In this document: piece by piece, positions 54,601 through 64,000 of the stretch | How the letters are laid out: each line of letters opens with the position of its first letter | Position numbering within the stretch: position 1 is the stretch's first letter | Assembly (NCBI RefSeq): GCF_000308695.1 | Contig: NZ_BAGG01000019.1 | Span: 124,001 to 188,000 of the forward strand | Length of the DNA stretch: 64,000 nt | From: Nocardia takedensis NBRC 100417 | GTDB taxonomy: Bacteria > Actinomycetota > Actinomycetes > Mycobacteriales > Mycobacteriaceae | Direction of reading: 5' to 3' | Position numbers and translations under genes: made by a program | The notes under the pieces: generated by a model | Told to the model about the DNA's origin: nothing | Database searches by the model: none | The model's input: only the letters and a program-made list of their open reading frames with translations

Positions 54601-55784
54601 AGGACCACTTCGGCGACGTCTTCCTCGTGATCGACGGGTGGGCCACGATCCGCGCGGAATTCGACATCCTCGAACCCGCGCTCAACGGACTGGCTGCGCA
54701 GGGCCTGTCCTACGGCATCCACCTGATGATCGCGGCGAACCGGTGGGCCGAGATCCGGCCCGCCGTCAAGGACCTCATCGGCACCCGACTGGAACTGCGC
54801 CTCGGCGACCCCAGCGACTCCGACATGGACCGCCGCACCGCCGTGCTCGTACCGGTCGGTCGCCCCGGCCGCGGTCTGACCGCCGACAAACTACATATGC
54901 TCGTCGCCCTGCCGCGGCTGGACTCCAATTCCGACCCGGCCACCCTCCCCGAGGGGCTGGCCGCGGCCCGCGCCCAATTCGCCCAGCTCTACGGCGACCG
55001 GCGCGCGCCGGCCGTCCGCATGCTGCCCGCCCGCGTCCCGCGCGAGGTCGTGCTGGCCGAAGCCGAGCGGCGTGGCATCGTCACCGACGCCACCCACGTC
55101 GTCGTCGGCCTCGGCGAGAACGAACTCGCCCCGATCGTGCTGGACTTCGACGCCCAACCGCACCTCATGGCGTTCGCCGACGTCGAGAGCGGCAAGACCA
55201 CGCTGCTGCGCAACGTCGTCCTCGGCATCGCCGAGAACTCCACCGCCGATCAGGCGCGCGTCATCCTCATCGATTACCGCCGCACCATGCTCGGCATCCT
55301 CGAGGGCGACCAGCTCGCCGGCTACTCCACCTCGGCGCAGACCTCCTTCGCCATGATCAAGGAAGTGGCGGGCTACCTGACCAAACGCATCCCTGGCTCC
55401 GACATCACCCCGCAGCAGTTGCGGGAGCGCAGTTGGTGGACCGGCCCGGAGATCTACATCGTCGTCGACGACTACGACATGGTCGCCACCAGTTCGGGCA
55501 ATCCGCTCGAACCGCTGCTGGAATTCCTGCCCCAGGCGCGCGACATCGGCATGCACCTGGTGGTCGCCCGGCGCTCCGGCGGCGCGAGCCGCGCCCTCTA
55601 CGACCGGATCCTCGGCGCGATGAAGGACCTCTCGGTGGACGCGCTGCTGATGTCGGCCCCCAAGGACGAGGGCAAACTGCTCGGCGACGTCCGTTCGGCG
55701 AGGTTGGCGCCGGGCCGCGGCACGCTCGTCTCGCGCGCCCGCGACAACGAGATGGTGCAGATCAGCTATCTGGCGCCGGAGTGA
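51699..55784 (+). CDS. eccC: ESX motor ATPase EccC (single polypeptide)
   Basis: 1361 residues, two bases after mycP. Two transmembrane helices near residues 35-85 in a methionine-rich stretch (M-M-M-F-P-M-M-M-L-M), a DUF-type stalk, then three FtsK/SpoIIIE ATPase domains. Their P-loops are G-A-T-G-S-G-K-S (484-491), G-G-P-Q-A-G-K-S (about 857-864) and V-E-S-G-K-T-T (about 1161-1167). The first is canonical; the second and third are degenerate as usual in EccC, where the last domain binds the Esx signal. It is one chain, unlike the split EccCa/EccCb of ESX-1. The linker between ATPase 1 and 2 is unusually Pro-rich (P-R-P-R-P-G-L-P-D-L-P-P-P-P). Confidence 0.97.
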   Translation: MPTEGFVRRPRIAPPRAPGGEVTLNAPPELQRNIPPSLLMRLLPVVMVVAVVGMIAMMVMMGRNLLANPFMMMFPMMMLMSMFGMMMSMRGAGGPKRAAELNEERKDYFQYLDQVRKEVRKTGVAQLKSLHWSHPEPADLNSVVGTRRMWERRPNDPDFGHIRVGVGSHRLATKLARPETGPLEDLEPVSTVALRRFVRTHSVVHGLPTAISLRAFPAINIEGDAEDARMLVRAMLLEFVTFHGPDHSAVAIICADPDSPDWSWAKWLPHLQHPVDRDALGPARMLYRSLAELETSMSAELLERGRFMRNAQPTAGRIHLLVIIDDGYVSGSERIVSDAGLDSVTVLDLTAPQTGLAVRRGLQLVVADGMVAAKSAAGTEKFAVSDTVTLAEAASAARALARFRVATAAQIVSLGDESRAVPGLLELLKVPDAAQIDPATVWRPRTDRERLRVPIGITPDGTPVEIDIKESAENGMGPHGLCIGATGSGKSEFLRTLVLSMVTTHSPDQLNMVLVDFKGGATFLGLESLAHVAAVITNLEEEIALVDRMKDALSGEMTRRQELLRSAGNFANVTEYERARAAGAQLDPLPALFIIVDEFSELLSQKPDFADLFVMIGRLGRSLRVHLLLASQRLEENKLRGLDSHLSYRIGLRTFSANESRAVLGITDAYHLPSVPGSGYLKSDADDPLRFNACYVSGAYQSPAGGARTRTQDGRRVHGQSPVVFTASPVQITAPPPVEETPRPRPGLPDLPPPPGAPEPEETPAAGALPETVPKTLLNVVVERLRGHGRPAHEVWLAPLDESPSVDMLLPDPDWRSAVNRHGQLWLPLGVIDKPYEQRRDVLVVDLSAGQGHLAVAGGPQAGKSTALRTVIMAAAATHTPEQVQFYCLDFGGGTLASVAELPHVGSVAGRMDVDRIRRTVAELTTLLRQREERFRELGIESIQEFRKRKAQAARLDPAARAADPLSEDHFGDVFLVIDGWATIRAEFDILEPALNGLAAQGLSYGIHLMIAANRWAEIRPAVKDLIGTRLELRLGDPSDSDMDRRTAVLVPVGRPGRGLTADKLHMLVALPRLDSNSDPATLPEGLAAARAQFAQLYGDRRAPAVRMLPARVPREVVLAEAERRGIVTDATHVVVGLGENELAPIVLDFDAQPHLMAFADVESGKTTLLRNVVLGIAENSTADQARVILIDYRRTMLGILEGDQLAGYSTSAQTSFAMIKEVAGYLTKRIPGSDITPQQLRERSWWTGPEIYIVVDDYDMVATSSGNPLEPLLEFLPQARDIGMHLVVARRSGGASRALYDRILGAMKDLSVDALLMSAPKDEGKLLGDVRSARLAPGRGTLVSRARDNEMVQISYLAPE

Positions 55785-55971
55785 GCGAACCGGTCGCGCG
55801 CCCTGATCGGTTGCGTCCGATCATGATCGGCGCGCGGACACCGCCGCGCGTCCGCACCCCGATTCCGTACTGTGCGGAGCCCCCGTCGAACTGGTCGTTC
55901 GGTCACGAACGGCGTTGATATAGCTCAGGTAACGAAGTGTGCGCTACCTGCTTTTTCCGGGCCGGTATCGC

Positions 55972-55999
55972 TTGACAGGACCCTCGAGAGGTTTATTGT
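55972..55999 (+). promoter_or_regulatory. Predicted strong promoter before the DUF4254 gene
   Basis: TTGACA (55972-55977) is a perfect -35 box; TATTGT (55994-55999) follows after 16 bases. It lies in a 263-base gap after eccC that also has an unrelated 14-base palindrome CCGATCATGATCGG at 55817-55830. It indicates independent expression of the downstream gene. Confidence 0.6.
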
Positions 56000-56047
56000 A
56001 AGGATCGTCCTGATCCGGTGTTGTGCGGCTATGAACGGCGAGGCAAC

Positions 56048-56578
56048 GTGGCAGGTTCGGATTCATCTACGGTCGTCATGACCCTCCCCGGCGCATCGCG
56101 GTGCGCCGACACCACGGCGCAGCCCGCGACTTCCGGGCTACTGCCCACCTCCGATCTGCTCGTGCGAGCGTGTCGGGGGCACCGGGTGATCGGCGGTCCG
56201 CTGCTGTGGTTCGCCCGCGATCTCGCGGTGCTGCACGAGAAGCGGCTGGTCGGGCGGGGCGGATCGATCGACACCCGTCCCGCGGTCCTGCTCGAAATCG
56301 AGCGCCGCAGAGCCGAGTTGGTGATGGCCGTCGACGACTGGGTGGCGCGCAACATCCCCCAGCATCGACTCGGTGCCACCCTGCACACCGAGACCGTCGG
56401 CTCGGTCCTGGACAGACTCGCCGAATCCTCGGTGCGCGCCCACCACGCGCTGATGACCCTCGACGCGCACGACGATCTGCTGCACGGCGCATGGCACCAT
56501 CTGGCCGAATTGGCCGACGCCTACGACGATCTCGTGCGCGACGTGCTCGCCGGACGGCGGCGGCTGCCCGAATGGTGA
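56048..56578 (+). CDS. DUF4254 family protein
   Basis: 176 residues from the GTG at 56048 (GGCGAGG upstream); an ATG at 56078 would be shorter. The DUF4254 pattern is clear: L-P-T-S-D-L-L-V-R-A-C-R-G, then A-R-D-L-A-V-L-H-E-K-R-L, D-D-W-V-A, L-H-T-E-T-V-G-S-V-L-D-R-L-A, and A-W-H-H-L-A-E-L-A-D-A-Y-D-D-L-V-R-D-V-L. All-helical and probably cytosolic; function unknown. It faces espI and sits right after the ESX core genes, so a role in the ESX system is possible but not shown. Confidence 0.85.
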   Translation: MAGSDSSTVVMTLPGASRCADTTAQPATSGLLPTSDLLVRACRGHRVIGGPLLWFARDLAVLHEKRLVGRGGSIDTRPAVLLEIERRRAELVMAVDDWVARNIPQHRLGATLHTETVGSVLDRLAESSVRAHHALMTLDAHDDLLHGAWHHLAELADAYDDLVRDVLAGRRRLPEW

Positions 56579-56645
56579 ACCGCGGCGGGCTGTTCCGCCG
56601 CGGTACGGTTCGATGACCGCCACCCCCGGGTAGCGCGGCCGACCC

Positions 56646-59600
56646 TCAGTGGTAGCGGCGGTGATCGACGCCGAAGTCGTCGGCGACGGTCGCCGCGAGC
56701 TCCACGTACGCGCGCTTGGCCTGCTTGCTCAGCCGGTGCAGATCGATCTCCGCGCCCTCGGACAGATGCGAGTCGTACGGGATGATGTGCACCGCACGGC
56801 ACCGGGACAGGAAGTAGTTCCGCAGGTCCTGGATGCCGACATTCGGTGAACCCTCGCGCGGCAGGTTGATCACCACCACCGCGTTGCGGACCAGATGGTC
56901 GTGACCGTGCAGCGACAGCCAGTCCAACGTCGCCGCCGCGCTGCGCGCGCCGTCGATCGCCGCCGAGGAGACCAGCACCAGCGAATGCGCCAGATCCAGC
57001 ACGCCGGTCATCGCCGAATGCATCAGACCGGTGCCGCAGTCGGTGAGGATGATGTTGTAGTAGCGCTGCAGGATTCGCGCGACGGCGCGGTACTCCTCGT
57101 CGCTGAACGCCTCCGACGCCGCCGGATCACGTTCGCTGGCCAGCACTTCCAACCTGCTGGTGGCCTGCGAGGTGTGCCGTCGGACATCGGAGTACCGCTC
57201 GATCACCGGGTCCAGCAACAGATCGCGCACCGTCGAACGCGTCTGCAACGAGACCCGCTGCGACAGGGTGCCGAAGTCGGGGTTGGCGTCCACCGCGATC
57301 ACCCGGTCACCGCGCACCGAGGCGAAGATCGAGCCGAGACCCATGGTGGTCGTGGTCTTCCCGACGCCGCCCTTCAACGACAGCACCGCGATGCGGTAGT
57401 CACCGCGCACCGGTTGCCGGATGCGTGCCACCAGTTCCTGTAGGCGTCGCTCCTCCGCCGACATCCCGGGGTTGATCGACCCGCCCGACACGTGGTGGAC
57501 CGCCTTGCGCCATCCCGAACCCGGCGACTTCTTCGCCCGGCGCACCGGCACATCGTCCAGTGATGGCGGGGCGCCCGGTGGTCCGCCCTGCGGCGGGCCG
57601 ACCCGAGGGCCTGCGGGCGCTCCCTGGTTCCACCCCGGCGACGGGCCGTCCGGTTGACGTGTGAACGGACTCGGCGCGACGAAACCGCCCTGCTCACCCG
57701 CCTGCTGCGCGAACACATTCGGATCGCGCCGTTCTCCCGGAGCCGGGGTGTCGCTCACCGGCGCGCGCGGCGCGGCGGACGGCTGTGCGTAGCCGTCCCA
57801 GCGCTGCGCGGACGGGTCACCCTGCGGCGGGCACGCATTCCAGCCCGCGCCCTGATCGGGACCGCTCTGCGGGGCGGGCGAATTCCACCCTGTCCCGGAT
57901 TGGCCTGTGTTCCAGCCGGATTGGTCGGGTGATCCCGGAATGTGCTGCAAGCCGGTGAATCCTGGTCCGGGCGGTCGAGAGCCCGTGCCGTGCATCGGAT
58001 TCGGCCCGGACTGATCCACGCCCCGAGTGGGTGCGGCGGTGCCGTGGGCCGGGGTTCCGCCCGGCCCGGCCTCGTCCTGGGCGACCGGACCGTACGGCGA
58101 GTTCTGCCTCGCGCCGGCTGCACCCTGGGTCGGGTCGGCCTGTTCGGTGCCGTAGGGCGCGCGTTGATCCGGCCCGTAGGCGGGATTCGCCTGCCCGGTG
58201 CCGTAAGACTGCTGCTCGGCCGGACCGCCGTACGGCGTCGGCTCGCTGACCCCGTACGGACGCTGGTCCTGCCCGCCGGGGCCGTAGGCGGGATTCGAGT
58301 GCTCGGCATCGAAGGACGGACGCTGACCGGAATCGGTGCGGCCGTACGGGTTCGGCTGGTCGGTTCCGTACGGTGTCCGCTGCTCCGGCGCGGCGCGATC
58401 GGTGACCGGCCCGTAGGGGGAGTTCTCTACCGGGGCGCTCGGGCCGTGGGCGGGCGGCTGCCCGTGCGGCGAGTGCTGTTGCGGCGCATCGCGATCCGTG
58501 ATCGGGCCGTACGGAGAATTCGGGATCGGGCCGGATTGTCCGTCGGTGCCGTCGGACGTGGACCGTTGCGTCCGGGCGGGTGCGGGCGAATCCGACTGCG
58601 AGGCGGTGCCGTTGACCGTATCGGCGCTCGGTCCGCCGGTGGGCGGCGTCAAGCGGTGCCGACCGCCCGACGACGGAACCGGCGGGTACTGCGCGGCCGC
58701 GTTCGGATCGGCGTAGACCGGGCCGTTCGCCTCGTCCCGGTCGGCCGTGTCGCGCGCGTCCGGCGCCGAGGGGCCACCGGCGGTCGCGGGCTCCGAACCG
58801 GCCGAACCCGTGGTGCGCGCACCACCGCCCTGCTCGAGGGGCGGGAGCCGATCCGGCGGAACGGGGCCGCGCGCGGGCGTCTGCTCGGTCGAGTGGACGT
58901 CGGGCGCGTCACCGACTCGATCGGCGGGCGCCTGCGGAATCTCGGGATTTCTCGGCGTGGCGGGAGCGGGCCCCAGCCACGCGGGAACCTGGCTGCCGGT
59001 CTGTCTCGCGGTATCGGAATCCACACCGGCAGCAGGGCTTTCACCGACACTGGCGCGTTCCGCGGGCGCGGCCCCCTCGGCGGCGGAACGTGCCGCCGCG
59101 CCGTCGTCGACCCCGCTGTCACGCTCGACACTCACACGTCGGTCGGCGTCGGTGGACGTTCGGTCGGCCGAACCTCCCGCGGACCCACCCGTCGCGGGCG
59201 GGTCGGCGGCCGCCCGCCGACCGCTGTCCGCGGCGGTCCGGTCCTCGACCGGGGCCGACGGAGAGGTGCCGGTGGTCGAAGGCGCATCCCTTGTCGGGCG
59301 TTCACCCACGGAGCGACGTCCGGTCGTCGCGGACGGCGCGAGCCAAGGCGGCGGCCCATCGATGTCGCGCGGTCGCGGTTCGGTCTCGGGCACGGTGGGC
59401 GACGTCGAACCCGACGACGCGGACTCCACGGGACGACGGCGCGGTTCGGGTGCGCGGCCCTCGCTCGCCGGACGCTCGTCGCCGGGCGAATCCGGCAGCG
59501 GTGTCCGCGCCCGCTCGGGCGTGACAGGGGAGTCGGGGAGCGGCCGCCCGGCCTGCGCCGGCCCTTGGTCACCCCGGGTGGGGCTTTCGGGCAGCGGCGG

Positions 59601-60802
59601 ACGCTGAGCGGTGGGGGAGTCCGGGAGCGGGGGAGACGCCGCGCGCCGGTGTTCTCCGCCGCCGAGGGGATCTGCCCTTGCGGTGTGGCGGGCGAATCCG
59701 GCAGAGGTGTCCGAGCGGTTCGGTCGGGGCCGTCCGAGAGCGGCCCGGGCGGTGCGTCCGGAAGGGGTGTTCTGCCCGCCCGAGCGGGGCCGTCCGCGGG
59801 TGGTGCTTCCGGCAGCGGGGGGCGGCCGGCGCGGGCGGGGGCATCCGGGAGCGGGGGGCGTTGGGAGGACGGTGGGGCGTCGGGGAGCGGCGGACGGCTG
59901 GTGGCGGACTCGGCGGGGCGACCGCGCTCGGGAGCCTCGGGCAGCGGCGGGCGTTCGGGGAGCGGGGGGCGGCGGTCCGCGGGGGCGGAGGACCCGGCGT
60001 TGTCGTCGGCGGCCGTGGGGCGCGGGGCGGCGGGCAGGTCCGGGCGTTGGCGCTGGACGCGGGTGGTCGCCTCGGTGGGGTCGATCTCGTCGGGGTGCGG
60101 CCTGGGCCCCAGCGGTTGGAAGCCGGCGGAAGGGCTGCCCGGCTGACGGGTGGGCAGGCCGGACCCGGTGTCGCCGCGCTGCGCGGGGCGGGGTGGCTGG
60201 CTCGCGGGCTGCCCGTGCGGGTCCGCCTGCTCGAGGCGCGGGCCGCCGGGTACGGATTCGCCGGGACGCGGGCCTCCCGTGCCGGGACCTTCCTGCGGGC
60301 CGCCCGTTCGCGGGCCACCAGGGGGGAAACCCTCGTGCGGACCGCCGCCGCGGAAATCTCCGCGCGGATCGCTCGCGGGGGGTCCGTCGGGACGGAGACC
60401 TTCTCGGGGTCCGCCCGATCGCGGGTCGCCGACGAACGGCTCACCAGGACGCGGCCCCTCAAGCGGACCGGATCGCGGTGGGCCGGATTGCGGCGGTATC
60501 GGCCCGGGCGGTTCCGGCTGGGACCACGAACTGCCCGCGGTGTCGCGCTCCTCGGGAGCCTGTTCCTCGGTGCGCTCGCTCTTGTCGCGACCGAACAGGC
60601 GACGCTTCTTCTCCTTGCGACCGGGGGAGTTGGGGTCCTGGCGGCTGTCGGGAGTGGCGTTGCGGCCGCGTTTGCGGCGCGGGCCGTCGTCGATGTCCTC
60701 TTCGCCGGGGAGGTTCTGGACCGGGGCCTCGTATCCACCGGTGACGTCGCTCTCCGACAGCCACGGGGGCAGCATGGGCAGGTTGTCGTTGCTGCGACTC
60801 AC
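56646..60802 (-). pseudogene. EspI-like proline-rich protein with MinD/ParA-type ATPase, frameshifted
   Basis: Starts at a GTG (60802) with GGTGGAG upstream. The long N-terminal part is disordered, with P-P-L-P-D-A-P or P-P-L-P-E-A-P repeated many times (encoded about 59600-60000) and stretches of R-P-G-G-P. At a run of five G (59629-59633) the frame is lost. Adding one base gives R-L-P-P-L-P-D-S-P and the repeats continue to the end of the protein. The C-terminal 280 residues are a MinD-like ATPase with the deviant Walker A K-G-G-V-G-K-T-T and the EspI-type lead-in S-A-E-E-R-R-L-Q-E-L-V. EspI is linked to ESX-1 regulation by low ATP in M. tuberculosis. The distal frame could also start at a GTG (59429) as a 927-residue protein. 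Error or real break cannot be decided here. Confidence 0.85.
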
Positions 60803-61275
60803 ACTCCACCCCGCGGATCACTCGATACCGTCGCGGCCGCCGACGTGTGGGCGCGGGCCGCGTGTTCGCCGAGGAATGTACCCGGCGGGATGGGGGAGTA
60901 CGCATTGGGTGCGGGGGTGGTCGGGTCGGTCGGGAACGCGCCGCGGTCGGCGGCCTCCCTGCGCTGACTCACGACATCCCCCTGCATCTACCGGCCCGGT
61001 GTCCCGACCGAGGCAAGTTTACGCGACCGGAGCCGCCCGTACGCGGCCGGACGGCGGCCGATGAACAGTGGATGAACGGACTCGAGTCACGGACGGGTTT
61101 TTGTCGCGTTCGAGACATCCGGTAAGCTGGAGCGGCGGTGCACCTACGCGCCGACTGTTTTCGTGCTTCCCGGTGGTTCGGTGACCGGTGGCCGGTAACC
61201 ATGGAAGCAGACACCAGGCAATCAAACCAGGTTCGATCGGCTGTGGCCGAGCGAAGAACCGGGATCGCGGAGGAC
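60803..61275. other. espI-infA intergenic region with infA promoter
   Basis: 473 bases without a convincing gene. It should hold the espI promoter on the minus strand near 60830-60900, whose boxes I cannot fix, and the promoter of the infA operon described separately. After that promoter there is a leader of about 140 bases. Confidence 0.5.
61101..61128 (+). promoter_or_regulatory. Predicted promoter of infA-rpmJ-rpsM-rpsK-rpsD-rpoA
   Basis: TTGTCG (61101-61106), 16 bases, TAAGCT (61123-61128), within a run that also has GTTTTTG. The position fits a transcript start about 140 bases before infA. It lacks the GGTTGCCTG block seen after the rplN and rpsH promoters. Confidence 0.55.
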
Positions 61276-61497
61276 ATGGCGAAGAAGGACGGGGCCATCG
61301 AGGTCGAGGGTCGAGTTGTCGAGCCGCTGCCCAATGCGATGTTCCGGATCGAGCTCGAGAACGGACACAAGGTTCTCGCGCACATCAGCGGAAAGATGCG
61401 GCAGCACTACATTCGTATCCTTCCCGAGGACCGGGTGGTCGTCGAGCTTTCGCCCTACGACCTGTCCCGCGGCCGGATCGTGTACCGCTACAAGTGA
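61276..61497 (+). CDS. infA: Translation initiation factor IF-1
   Basis: 73 residues from the ATG at 61276 (GGAGG upstream). [23 protein letters not shown] and the OB-fold end G-R-I-V-Y-R-Y-K are diagnostic. IF-1 binds the A site of the 30S subunit. Confidence 0.98.
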
Positions 61498-61548
61498 GCG
61501 CGCCCCGCGCGTTCACCCCGACGGGCCCGCCCGTCACCCCCGAAGACT

Positions 61549-61569
61549 TCCCCGGTCCTCGACCGGGGA
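61549..61569 (+). terminator. Small hairpin between infA and rpmJ
   Basis: Nine base pairs (TCCCCGGTC / GACCGGGGA) around a three-base loop, followed by AAAA rather than T. It is probably a processing or attenuation element rather than a full stop, since the ribosomal genes continue. Confidence 0.4.
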
Positions 61570-61615
61570 AAAACTGTGTCCACACCCGGTGGACCACAAC
61601 AGAGATTGGACGGAC

Positions 61616-61729
61616 GTGAAGGTTCAGCCGAGCGTCAAGAAGATCTGCGAGAAGTGCAAGGTGATCCGCCGTCACGGTCGGGTCATGGTGATCTGCGACA
61701 ACCTGCGCCACAAGCAGCGTCAGGGCTGA
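61616..61729 (+). CDS. rpmJ: 50S ribosomal protein L36
   Basis: 37 residues, GTG start. The zinc-type form: [21 protein letters not shown], with Cys-x2-Cys, then V-I-C and His as remaining ligands. Too short for many gene finders but unmistakable. Confidence 0.97.
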   Translation: MKVQPSVKKICEKCKVIRRHGRVMVICDNLRHKQRQG

Positions 61730-61959
61730 TCGCGCCGGGGTTCGCCCCGGTCACCTGCCGAGCACCGAACGCGGTTCGGACTGGCAGCAAAACAGAAGAA
61801 CTCCCAGCTCCAGCCGCACGCTGAGGGAAATCGAATCGAGGTCCGCGAGGGCCGAAGTTCGGGGCGTGTGCGCCAACCACCGGATCGGAGGCCGGTGCCC
61901 CACCAAGACGAGGGGGCGGACAGGGAGCAGACCTCCGCGACCACTAAGGAAACTGCCAC

Positions 61960-62331
61960 ATGGCACGTCTCATGGGCGTCGATCTCCCGCGCGAGAAGCG
62001 CATGGAGATCGCGCTGACCTACATCTTCGGCATCGGCCGTACCCGCTCCAAGGAGATCCTCGAGTCCACCGGCGTGAGCCCGGACCTGCGTTCGAAGGAT
62101 CTGAGCGACGACGACCTGACCAAGCTCCGCGACTACATCGAGGCCTCGGAGTTCAAGGTCGAAGGCGATCTGCGCCGCGAGGTGCAGGCCGACATCCGTC
62201 GCAAGATCGAGATCGGCTGCTACCAGGGTCTGCGGCACCGCCGCGGCCTGCCGGTGCGCGGCCAGCGGACCAAGACCAACGCGCGCACCCGCAAGGGCCC
62301 GAAGCGCACCGTCGCAGGCAAGAAGAAGTAG
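61960..62331 (+). CDS. rpsM: 30S ribosomal protein S13
   Basis: 123 residues. [23 protein letters not shown] and [19 protein letters not shown] are S13 signatures. S13 lies in the head of the 30S subunit and contacts tRNA. A 230-base gap before it shows nothing I can name. Confidence 0.98.
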   Translation: MARLMGVDLPREKRMEIALTYIFGIGRTRSKEILESTGVSPDLRSKDLSDDDLTKLRDYIEASEFKVEGDLRREVQADIRRKIEIGCYQGLRHRRGLPVRGQRTKTNARTRKGPKRTVAGKKK

Positions 62332-62340
62332 GGATAGCGC

Positions 62341-62754
62341 ATGCCTCCTAAGAGCAGGGCCGCGGGCCCGAAGAAGACCCAGAAGTCGCGTCGCCGGGAA
62401 AAGAAGAACGTTCCCCACGGCCACGCGCACATCAAGAGCACCTTCAACAACACGATCGTGTCGATCACCGACCCGAACGGCAACGTCATCTCGTGGGCGT
62501 CCTCGGGTCACGTCGGCTTCAAGGGCTCGCGCAAGTCGACCCCGTTCGCCGCGCAGTTGGCCGCCGAGAATGCCGCCCGCAAGGCGCAGGAGAACGGCGT
62601 CAAGAAGGTCGACGTGTTCGTCAAGGGCCCGGGCTCGGGCCGCGAGACCGCGATCCGTTCCCTCCAGGCCGCCGGCCTCGAGGTGGGCACGATCTCCGAT
62701 GTCACCCCGCAGCCGCACAACGGCTGCCGTCCGCCCAAGCGGCGTCGCGTCTAG
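62341..62754 (+). CDS. rpsK: 30S ribosomal protein S11
   Basis: 137 residues, nine bases after rps[15 protein letters not shown] and the C-terminal [16 protein letters not shown] are typical of S11, located on the 30S platform. Confidence 0.98.
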   Translation: MPPKSRAAGPKKTQKSRRREKKNVPHGHAHIKSTFNNTIVSITDPNGNVISWASSGHVGFKGSRKSTPFAAQLAAENAARKAQENGVKKVDVFVKGPGSGRETAIRSLQAAGLEVGTISDVTPQPHNGCRPPKRRRV

Positions 62755-62774
62755 CGGGAAAGGAACAGCGAACA

Positions 62775-63380
62775 ATGGCTCGTTACACAGGCCCCATCAC
62801 CCGCAAGTCGCGTCGTCTCCGTGTCGACCTCGTCGGAGGCGACCAGGCGTTCGAGCGTCGCCCCTACCCGCCCGGCCAGCACGGCCGCGCGCGGATCAAG
62901 GAGAGCGAGTACCTGCTCCAGCTGCAGGAGAAGCAGAAGGCCCGCTTCTCCTACGGCGTCATGGAGAAGCAGTTCCGCCGGTACTACGAGGAGGCCAACC
63001 GCCTCAAGGGCAAGACCGGTGACAACCTGCTGCGTCTGCTCGAGACCCGCCTCGACAACGTCGTGTACCGCGCCGGTCTGGCGCGCACCCGTCGTCAGGC
63101 GCGTCAGCTCGTCAGCCACGGCCACTTCTCGGTCAACGGCGTGAAGGTCGACGTCCCCAGCTTCCAGGTCTCCCAGTACGACATCATCGATGTCAAGGAC
63201 AAGTCGCTCGCGACCCTGCCGTTCCAGGTGGCGCGCGAGACCGTCGGCGATCGTCCGGTGCCGGGTTGGCTCCAGGTGATCCCCGGTCGCCTGCGGATCC
63301 TGGTGCACCAGCTGCCCGAGCGCGCGCAGATCGATGTGCCGCTGCAGGAACAGCTGATCGTCGAGTACTACTCGAAGTAA
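62775..63380 (+). CDS. rpsD: 30S ribosomal protein S4
   Basis: 201 residues from the ATG at 62775. M-A-R-Y-T-G-P-I-T-R-K-S-R-R, Y-P-P-G-Q-H-G and the S4 domain L-E-T-R-L-D-N-V-V-Y-R-A-G-L-A, L-V-S-H-G-H-F-S-V-N-G. It nucleates assembly of the 16S 5' domain and can repress its own operon in some bacteria. This is the zinc-free form (no cysteine cluster). Confidence 0.98.
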   Translation: MARYTGPITRKSRRLRVDLVGGDQAFERRPYPPGQHGRARIKESEYLLQLQEKQKARFSYGVMEKQFRRYYEEANRLKGKTGDNLLRLLETRLDNVVYRAGLARTRRQARQLVSHGHFSVNGVKVDVPSFQVSQYDIIDVKDKSLATLPFQVARETVGDRPVPGWLQVIPGRLRILVHQLPERAQIDVPLQEQLIVEYYSK

Positions 63381-63397
63381 CGCACCGCGCGAAGTAG

Positions 63398-64000
<603 letters not shown>

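Noticed and set aside
55817..55830. Palindrome CCGATCATGATCGG as a possible operator
   Set aside because: A single occurrence in a GC-rich gap, 140 bases from the promoter; not enough to call a site.
57942..60146. 734-codon plus-strand frame opposite espI
   Set aside because: Arg/Gly-rich shadow of the Pro-rich EspI repeats; no domains.

Overview
The window is a GC-rich stretch of a chromosome from a mycolic-acid-type actinomycete (Mycobacteriales), most likely Nocardia or a close relative. The reasons are a complete mycobacterial-style ESX (type VII) secretion locus with PE, PPE, EspG, EspC and EspI-type genes, an IdeR/DtxR-type iron box, a Cys4 ribosomal protein S14, frequent GTG starts, and an actinobacterial r-protein order (rplN to secY-adk-map, then infA to rpoA). 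The genus is inferred; no rRNA or marker gene here settles it.

Layout. 1-9.3 kb is the end of a PKS/NRPS siderophore-like cluster: a PKS C-terminus (KR-ACP-methyltransferase), a carrier-Cy-A-carrier NRPS, a membrane protein, a SagB-type azoline oxidase and an iron-siderophore binding lipoprotein behind an iron box. A Tat/lipoprotein M13 metallopeptidase follows. 11.5-13.2 kb holds rplN-rplX-rplE-rpsN, closed by a terminator. 13.3-20.4 kb is an accessory island that splits the spc operon between rpsN and rpsH: an orphan protein, two Uma2 paralogues, a small secreted peptide, an XRE-DUF5753 regulator, an ACP plus a frameshifted fatty acyl-AMP ligase, and an amidohydrolase. 20.4-26.3 kb resumes with rpsH-rplF-rplR-rpsE-rpmD-rplO, a terminator, then secY-adk-map.

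26.3-60.8 kb lies between map and infA. After a TPR-like protein and dtd comes a large ESX locus. It opens with two paralogous modules, each built from a large EspB-like secreted-type protein, an EspG-type chaperone and YbaB/EspL-like small proteins, with a YezG-like (T7SS immunity-type) protein between them. Next are EspC-like, a W-x-G protein, PE, PPE, a third EspG, and two WXG100-type proteins. The membrane machine follows (eccE, eccB, eccA, eccD, mycP, eccC), then a DUF4254 protein and EspI, which is frameshifted in this sequence. 61-64 kb returns to infA-rpmJ-rpsM-rpsK-rpsD-rpoA.

How it works together (inference from family knowledge): EccB/C/D/E with MycP form the inner-membrane pore, EccA and the EspG proteins handle PE/PPE-type clients in the cytosol, and the Esx pair, PE-PPE, EspC-like and the two EspB-like proteins are candidate cargo. 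The duplicated EspB-like/EspG/YbaB modules, with a shared conserved C-terminal tail on the cargo, are the most unusual part. Two single-base frameshifts, both at homopolymer runs (EspI and the acyl-AMP ligase), look like possible sequencing errors. I saw no tRNA, rRNA, CRISPR array, insertion sequence or phage gene.
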